The notes under the pieces: model-generated
What the model saw: only the letters and a program-made list of their open reading frames with translations
What the model was told of the DNA's origin: nothing
Database searches by the model: none
DNA from: Acidobacteria bacterium UBA2994
GTDB taxonomy: Bacteria > Acidobacteriota > Vicinamibacteria > Vicinamibacterales > UBA8438
DNA: 11,311 bases
Direction of reading: 5' to 3'
Assembly: GCA_002346545.1 (NCBI GenBank)
Contig: DEAA01000066.1
Coordinates: 12,195 to 23,505, forward strand
Part shown: one piece after another, positions 7,057-11,311 of the stretch
How positions within the stretch are numbered: the stretch's first letter is position 1
How the letters are laid out: every line of letters starts with the position of its first letter
Translations under genes and position numbers: made by a program

Positions 7057-7737
7057 TCAGCCAGCGTCGGGATCCTCGACCGATATGGGGGTGCTGAGTC
7101 CGATCAGGATTTGGGGGAGTGTCTCCTGGACGAATGGTGAGGTGTGGAAGTTCCGTTCGTCGCCGCCAGAGAGGATCCAGGATTCGAAGGAACGCTCGTA
7201 AGCGAGGATGACGACTCGCACGCCGAGGACTGGCGGCCAGACGAATCGCCGCTCCAGCCGAGCCATCAGGCTGAGGAATGCGTCGAGCAATGCCGGCACG
7301 TACGCGCGCTCGATCTGCGCCACTTCCGGCCGGAAGGTTTGATCGGAAAGGGCGCGGGCACGTTCGTGTGCCCGGATGCTGAGCGACGCCCAGTTCATCG
7401 GCCACGCCAGCGCGAGAGCTTCAGCGGCTGCGCGAACGTTCTCCGCAGATGAGCCGGGCTCCACCTTGTGGGACACTGCCGCGACCCGTTCTGCACACTC
7501 GCGGATGAGTTCGTCGTTGACGGCTCGCAGCAGATCGGCGTTTGTCGGAAAGAGGGTCCGGAATGACCGCATCGAGAGGTTGGCTTGATCGGCGATCTCG
7601 CTCACGAGGTCATCGGAAACCCCGTCGGAGGCCGGAAGCAGTGCACGCGCCAGTGTGAGCACGCGGGATCGGGCCGCCGCGCGCACCTCCGCGGGGCGGT
7701 TTGGTCGCGCGTCGGTCGCGGCATCCGGACTTGTCAC
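7057..7737 (-). CDS. TetR/AcrR-family transcriptional regulator
   Basis: A 226-residue protein, normal for the family. The N-terminal helix-turn-helix spans about residues 43-70, with IADQANLSMRSFRTLFPTNADLL matching the family pattern (IA..A.VS..TFY.YF..K..LL), apart from Thr-Leu-Phe where Tyr-x-Tyr-Phe is usual. The rest is the helical ligand-binding and dimer domain. TetR proteins usually repress a divergent neighbour until a small ligand binds. Here the neighbour is an acyl-CoA ligase, so an acyl-CoA or fatty acid ligand is a reasonable inference. The GTG at 7737 lacks a ribosome site but has TATAGT 6 nt upstream, so the message is probably leaderless. The spacer holds a perfect inverted repeat at 7788-7802 that could be its operator. 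Confidence 0.92.
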   Translation of the reverse strand: MTSPDAATDARPNRPAEVRAAARSRVLTLARALLPASDGVSDDLVSEIADQANLSMRSFRTLFPTNADLLRAVNDELIRECAERVAAVSHKVEPGSSAENVRAAAEALALAWPMNWASLSIRAHERARALSDQTFRPEVAQIERAYVPALLDAFLSLMARLERRFVWPPVLGVRVVILAYERSFESWILSGGDERNFHTSPFVQETLPQILIGLSTPISVEDPDAG

Positions 7738-7743
7738 GGGGGA

Positions 7744-7749
7744 ACTATA
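7744..7749 (-). promoter_or_regulatory. -10 box of the tetR-like gene, leaderless
   Basis: On the minus strand TATAGT matches TATAAT at five of six positions and ends 6 nt before the GTG start at 7737, which places the transcription start at or next to the start codon. No clear -35 is seen. Confidence 0.6.
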
Positions 7750-7787
7750 TCCGCTGACTCACTACCCGCCCTGGCCGTGGCTCCCAC

Positions 7788-7802
7788 TGTGCACTATGCA
7801 CA
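7788..7802. promoter_or_regulatory. Candidate TetR operator, perfect inverted repeat
   Basis: TGTGCA-CTA-TGCACA is a perfect 6-bp inverted repeat with a 3-bp centre. It lies between the divergent TetR gene and the acyl-CoA ligase gene, about 50 bp from the first and 105 bp from the second. Size and position fit a TetR dimer site; binding by this regulator is inferred. Confidence 0.5.
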
Positions 7803-7907
7803 CTCACCGGACCGATCTGGGACGCCGGCGCCGATGTCATGATCACACCCCGATGAATACGTTGGTCGACGTCTCACATGGAGCCCTCGAAGAGGAGGCC
7901 GGAGTTC

Positions 7908-9380
7908 ATGCCCGATACATCAACGACGTTGTCACAGTTGCCGTGGCTCGGCCCCGCCGCGGGCTCAGACGCATTCTGTCTGCGCGACGAGCGGCGCGCG
8001 TTGACCTACGCGCAGGTCGAGATAGAGGCCGGCGCATTCGCGGAACAACTTACCTATGCGGGTGTCTCCGCCGGCGATGTCGTCGCTGTGATGATGCCGA
8101 ACTCGGTTGAGCTGCTGATCGCAATGCTCGGCGCTTGGCGTGTCGGGGCGATTGTCACGCCGATCAACCCGACGTTCACTCCGCGCGAGGTGAGCTACCA
8201 GATCGAAGACTCGCACGCGAGCATCCTGGTCGGCCGGCGCATCCGTGAGGTGGACGTTGCGACGATCGAGTCCGATCAGATGTGGCGTGTGTCTACCTCG
8301 CCGCTGGCGGAGGCTCGGATTGACCCGAATCGTGTGGCGCTACTTGTCTACACGAGTGGGTCGACGGGTCAGCCGAAGGGCGTCATGCTCGATCACGCGA
8401 ACCTGAACGCAATGGCCACGCAGATCGCCACGCACTTTCGGTTGACCAGCGATGACCACGCCCTTCTCGTGCTGCCGCTGTTCCACGTCAACTCGTTGTG
8501 TGTGACTTTCCTGGCGCCGATGAGCGTGGGTGCGCAGGTGACGATCCTGGAACGTTTCGCGCCGCAGAGTTTCATCTCCGCGGCCCAGGCTCATCGCCCG
8601 ACCTACTTTTCCGCGGTGCCCGCGATCTTCGCTCACCTCGCGGCGCTGCCGACCGATGTCGAGTTCGACACGACCAGTCTGCGGTTCGCGATCTGTGGTG
8701 CAGCCCCCGTCGCACCCGAACTGCTTGAACGGTGCCAGTCACGGTTCGGCATGAAGATCATCGAAGGATACGGGCTGACGGAAGCCACCTGCGCGTCCGC
8801 TTGCAACCCGATCGACGGCCCGCGCAAACCAGGCTCGGTTGGCACGGCGCTGCCGGGGCAGCAGATCCGCATCGTTGACTCGGATGGGCAGGAGGTGGCC
8901 CCAGGTGAGCGAGGCGAGATCGTCATCTCCGGGCCTACGGTGATGCGCGGCTACCTCGGGCGCATTGAAGCGACCGCGACCGCGATCCGCGACGGATGGC
9001 TGCACACCGGTGATGTCGGTGTCCAGGATGACGACGGATACGTGCGGGTCGTGGACCGGATCAAGGACATGATCATCCGCGGTGGGGAGAACATCTACCC
9101 CAAGGAGATTGAGGCGCACCTGGCGACTCACCCTGGAGTGCTGGAGTCGGCTGTGGTCGGGCGCCCAGATCCGGTACTCGGTGAGCTTCCTGTCGCGTTC
9201 GTGGTGGTGGCGCCCGGCTTCTCAGCGCTCACCACCGACGAACTCATCGAGCACTGTCGCGAGGGGCTGGCCAAGATCAAGGTCCCCGTGGCGGTCGACA
9301 TCGTCGCCGAGCTTCCCCGAAACCCCGTGGGCAAGGTGGACAAGCCGGCGCTACGGCGCGAGTTCGCCCTCATTCACTGA
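7908..9380 (+). CDS. Acyl-CoA ligase (class I adenylate-forming enzyme)
   Basis: A 490-residue enzyme that should activate a carboxylic acid with ATP and then form the CoA thioester. All core motifs are present: P-loop YTSGSTGQPKG (148-158), YGLTE (288-292), HTGD (366-369), hinge region DRIKDMIIRGGENIYPKEIE (383-402), and the catalytic lysine in NPVGKV (K476). The length is that of fatty-acid or aryl-CoA ligases. The substrate cannot be read from the sequence; long- or medium-chain fatty acid is the default. ATG at 7908 is preferred because AGGAGG (7893-7898) lies 9 nt upstream; ATG at 7878 gives 10 extra residues without such a site. It diverges from the TetR gene and is followed 87 bp later by a DUF3556 gene, probably in the same operon. 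Confidence 0.95.
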   Translation: MPDTSTTLSQLPWLGPAAGSDAFCLRDERRALTYAQVEIEAGAFAEQLTYAGVSAGDVVAVMMPNSVELLIAMLGAWRVGAIVTPINPTFTPREVSYQIEDSHASILVGRRIREVDVATIESDQMWRVSTSPLAEARIDPNRVALLVYTSGSTGQPKGVMLDHANLNAMATQIATHFRLTSDDHALLVLPLFHVNSLCVTFLAPMSVGAQVTILERFAPQSFISAAQAHRPTYFSAVPAIFAHLAALPTDVEFDTTSLRFAICGAAPVAPELLERCQSRFGMKIIEGYGLTEATCASACNPIDGPRKPGSVGTALPGQQIRIVDSDGQEVAPGERGEIVISGPTVMRGYLGRIEATATAIRDGWLHTGDVGVQDDDGYVRVVDRIKDMIIRGGENIYPKEIEAHLATHPGVLESAVVGRPDPVLGELPVAFVVVAPGFSALTTDELIEHCREGLAKIKVPVAVDIVAELPRNPVGKVDKPALRREFALIH

Positions 9381-9455
9381 CCAATCAGAGTTGCGGGAGG
9401 GATGGTCCTGTCCGCCGCTCGATCTCGAGACTTGCTCGACGCAGTACCCATCACC

Positions 9456-9462
9456 GAAGGAG
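9456..9462 (+). promoter_or_regulatory. Ribosome binding site deciding the DUF3556 start
   Basis: GAAGGAG stands 5 nt before ATG at 9468. This favours 9468 over the in-frame ATG at 9402, whose extra 22 residues do not resemble the family's MGF.. N-terminus. Confidence 0.75.
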
Positions 9463-9467
9463 TTGAC

Positions 9468-11303
9468 ATGGGATTCAAGACAGGGGACTTCCCGCCAGTC
9501 GATACGGAGACGTTCCTGCACCAACCGTTGCGTGATCGCATCCAAGCGTTGACGCGCCACTGGGTCGATTACGGGTTCGGCTCACCTCGCGTCATCGCGA
9601 CGACCTACATTCTCAAAGTCGGACTCGTGTGGCTGCTCGGCGGCGCAATCCTCATCACGGCAACCAGCGCGGTGGGCTGGTTCTGGCAAGTCGGGCTATG
9701 GTGGAACGAGCCGATCGTGTACCAGAAGGCGATCATCTGGACGATGCTGCTCGAAGCGATCGGCGTTGCCGGGTCCTGGGGGCCGATCGCGGGAAAGTTC
9801 AAGCCGATGACCGGTGGAATCCTCTTCTGGGCTCGGCCAGGGACGATCCGCCTCCGCCCGTGGGCGTGGGTACCGGGTACCCGAGGCGACACCAGAACGC
9901 TGCTGGACGTCCTGCTCTACTTCACATTGCTCCTCGCGCTCACGGCTGCGCTGGTGCTGCCAGGTGGTCACTCGTCGTCGCTCGACGCTGCCATTCCCGA
10001 GAATGTCGGGGGTCTGGTGCAGCCTGCCCCGGTGATCGTTGCGATCGCGGCGCTGGTTCTGGTGGGGCTGCGTGATAAGACCATCGCTCTGGCGTCCCGC
10101 ATCGAGCAGTACCTCCCCGCGCTCGTGTTCTTCACGGTGCTGCCGTTCGTGGACATGATCATCGCGCTGAAGCTGCTGATCGTCGTCGTATGGGTCGGAG
10201 CTGCCTTCTCGAAGCTGGGGCGGCATTTCGTATTCGTCATCCCGGCGATGATCTCGAATACTCCGTTCTGGCCGCCGAGGTGGCTGAAGCGTGCGCACTA
10301 CCGCTCGTTCCCGGACGATCTTCGCCCTTCGCCTGCAGCGCACTTCATCGCGCACGGGATGGGAATGGTGGTGGAGATGGTCGTTCCGCTGATCCTGCTG
10401 TTCTCGACGAATCCGTGGCTCACCGGTGCGTGCGTGGTGTTGATGGTCGGCTACTGCCTATTCATCGTCTCCACCTTCCCGTTGGCGGTGCCGCTGGAAT
10501 GGAATCTGCTGTTCGCGTACGGTGCCATCTTCCTGTTCATCGGGTTCCCCGCGTGGGACGGTTTCAGTGTGCTCGACTTCTCAAACACCTGGGTTCTCGC
10601 CGCAGTTGTCGGGGCCCTGTTGTTCTTCCCTGTTCTGGGTAACCTTCGACCCGACAAGGTGTCCTTCCTGCCATCGATGCGTCAGTACGCGGGGAACTGG
10701 GCTTCCGCGCTGTGGACATTCACCCCTGGCGCCGAGGCGAAGCTTGACGCCCTCGTGCGACCCACGCGCAACCAGGTCGATCAGCTGCAACAGCTGGGCT
10801 ATCCGGCAGTTGCTGCGGAGATCACGATGCAGCAGACGATCGCCTGGCGGTCGATGCACAGTCAGGGCCGCGGGCTGTTCTCCCTCGCCTACCGGACGCT
10901 CCCCGACATTGACTCGCGTACGATCCGTGAAGGCGAGTTCGCGTGCAACTCCGTGATCGGGTTCAACTTCGGAGACGGCCATCTCCACAACAATGACCTG
11001 ATCCGCGCAATCCAGCGGCGATGCCAGTTCAAGCCGGGGGAGTTCATTGTGTTCTGGGTCGAGTCGCAGCCGGTTGGCAAGGCAACGCAGGCGTACCAGA
11101 TCATCGACGCAGCTCTCGGGGTCGTCGAGCGGGGAACCTGGAGGGTCAAGGACGCGGTTCGTGAGCAGCCCTGGCTGCCCAACGGTCCGATCCCCGTCAA
11201 CGTGGAGTGGCGTGCAGCGGTTCAGCCGCCCACGGCGGCGACAAACAGCGTGCCCTCCGCGCCGGCCTCACCGGCACCTGCACGCGTCACGGAACCCCGC
11301 TGA
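9468..11303 (+). CDS. DUF3556 family polytopic membrane protein
   Basis: A 611-residue membrane protein. The opening MGFKTGDFPPVD and the stretch YQKAIIWTMLLEAIGVAGSW followed by GPIAGKFKPMTGGILFWARP are what I remember as typical of the actinobacterial DUF3556 family (PF12077), whose function is not established. Hydrophobic segments, probable membrane helices, lie near residues 46-66, 88-105, 146-165, 186-200, 216-248 (perhaps two), 297-313, 319-336, 347-360 and 375-390. Residues 400-585 form a soluble domain, with conserved-looking FACNSVIGFNFGDGHLHN. The end is a Pro/Ala/Ser-rich tail. The soluble part is expected on one face of the membrane; which one cannot be told. Its position behind the acyl-CoA ligase suggests work on an acyl lipid or on lipid desaturation or transport. 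That role is inference only. Confidence 0.9.
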   Translation: MGFKTGDFPPVDTETFLHQPLRDRIQALTRHWVDYGFGSPRVIATTYILKVGLVWLLGGAILITATSAVGWFWQVGLWWNEPIVYQKAIIWTMLLEAIGVAGSWGPIAGKFKPMTGGILFWARPGTIRLRPWAWVPGTRGDTRTLLDVLLYFTLLLALTAALVLPGGHSSSLDAAIPENVGGLVQPAPVIVAIAALVLVGLRDKTIALASRIEQYLPALVFFTVLPFVDMIIALKLLIVVVWVGAAFSKLGRHFVFVIPAMISNTPFWPPRWLKRAHYRSFPDDLRPSPAAHFIAHGMGMVVEMVVPLILLFSTNPWLTGACVVLMVGYCLFIVSTFPLAVPLEWNLLFAYGAIFLFIGFPAWDGFSVLDFSNTWVLAAVVGALLFFPVLGNLRPDKVSFLPSMRQYAGNWASALWTFTPGAEAKLDALVRPTRNQVDQLQQLGYPAVAAEITMQQTIAWRSMHSQGRGLFSLAYRTLPDIDSRTIREGEFACNSVIGFNFGDGHLHNNDLIRAIQRRCQFKPGEFIVFWVESQPVGKATQAYQIIDAALGVVERGTWRVKDAVREQPWLPNGPIPVNVEWRAAVQPPTAATNSVPSAPASPAPARVTEPR

Positions 11304-11311
11304 TGTCGCGA
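11303..11311 (+). CDS. First codons of a coupled downstream gene, partial
   Basis: ATG at 11303 overlaps the DUF3556 stop by one base (TGATG) and is followed by Ser-Arg codons up to the window edge. A one-base stop/start overlap is a usual sign of translational coupling, so a third operon gene is likely. Nothing can be said about its product. Confidence 0.4.

Noticed and set aside
9381..9467. Terminator or promoter between the ligase and DUF3556 genes
   Set aside because: No stem with T-run and no convincing -35/-10 pair, so the two genes are treated as one operon.
1..11311. CRISPR array, rRNA or insertion sequence
   Set aside because: No regularly spaced repeats, rRNA-like sequence, transposase or paired terminal inverted repeats were seen.

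Overview
The window looks like high-GC actinobacterial DNA. Coding frames favour G/C in third codon positions, GTG starts are common, several genes seem to be leaderless, and the right end carries a DUF3556 membrane protein, a family I know from mycobacteria and relatives. The species cannot be named from the sequence. A Microbacteriaceae-like or other Actinomycetia genome is a guess.

Left edge (1-1749, minus strand): the C-terminal part of a VirD4/TraG-type coupling ATPase. It runs off the window and appears to lack the usual N-terminal region. This marks a conjugative element (ICE or plasmid) or its remnant. A 106-bp divergent spacer with inverted repeats (1795-1900) separates it from a two-gene plus-strand operon (1901-3809). 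That operon encodes an unrecognised 264-aa protein, overlapping by 8 bp an XRE helix-turn-helix/ImmA-IrrE (M78) metalloprotease fusion. A DNA-binding protein with its own protease beside conjugation genes recalls ImmR/ImmA control of ICEBs1.

Middle (3810-6981): a worn accessory zone. It holds a HEPN-like protein with an exact RNxxxH motif (4061-4597), and an unrecognised gene on the minus strand that appears broken by a one-base frameshift (4661-5862). It also holds two convergent genes whose 3' ends are both lost where they meet near 6300-6345: a small conserved-looking protein on the plus strand, and a GNAT acetyltransferase-AAA ATPase fusion on the minus strand cut just after its Walker A motif. 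A 12-bp perfect palindrome lies at that junction, which reads as a deletion or recombination scar.

Right part (7057-11311): an ordinary-looking lipid module. A TetR regulator (minus) diverges from a class I acyl-CoA ligase, which is followed by a DUF3556 polytopic membrane protein and the first codons of a coupled third gene. The TetR-ligase spacer holds a perfect TGTGCA-CTA-TGCACA inverted repeat, a plausible operator. The ligase would activate a fatty or related carboxylic acid, and the membrane protein may act on the same lipid.

Best candidates for something undescribed are the 1901-3809 pair with the adjacent HEPN gene, as a possible protease-controlled defence or element-maintenance unit, and the 6300-6345 junction.
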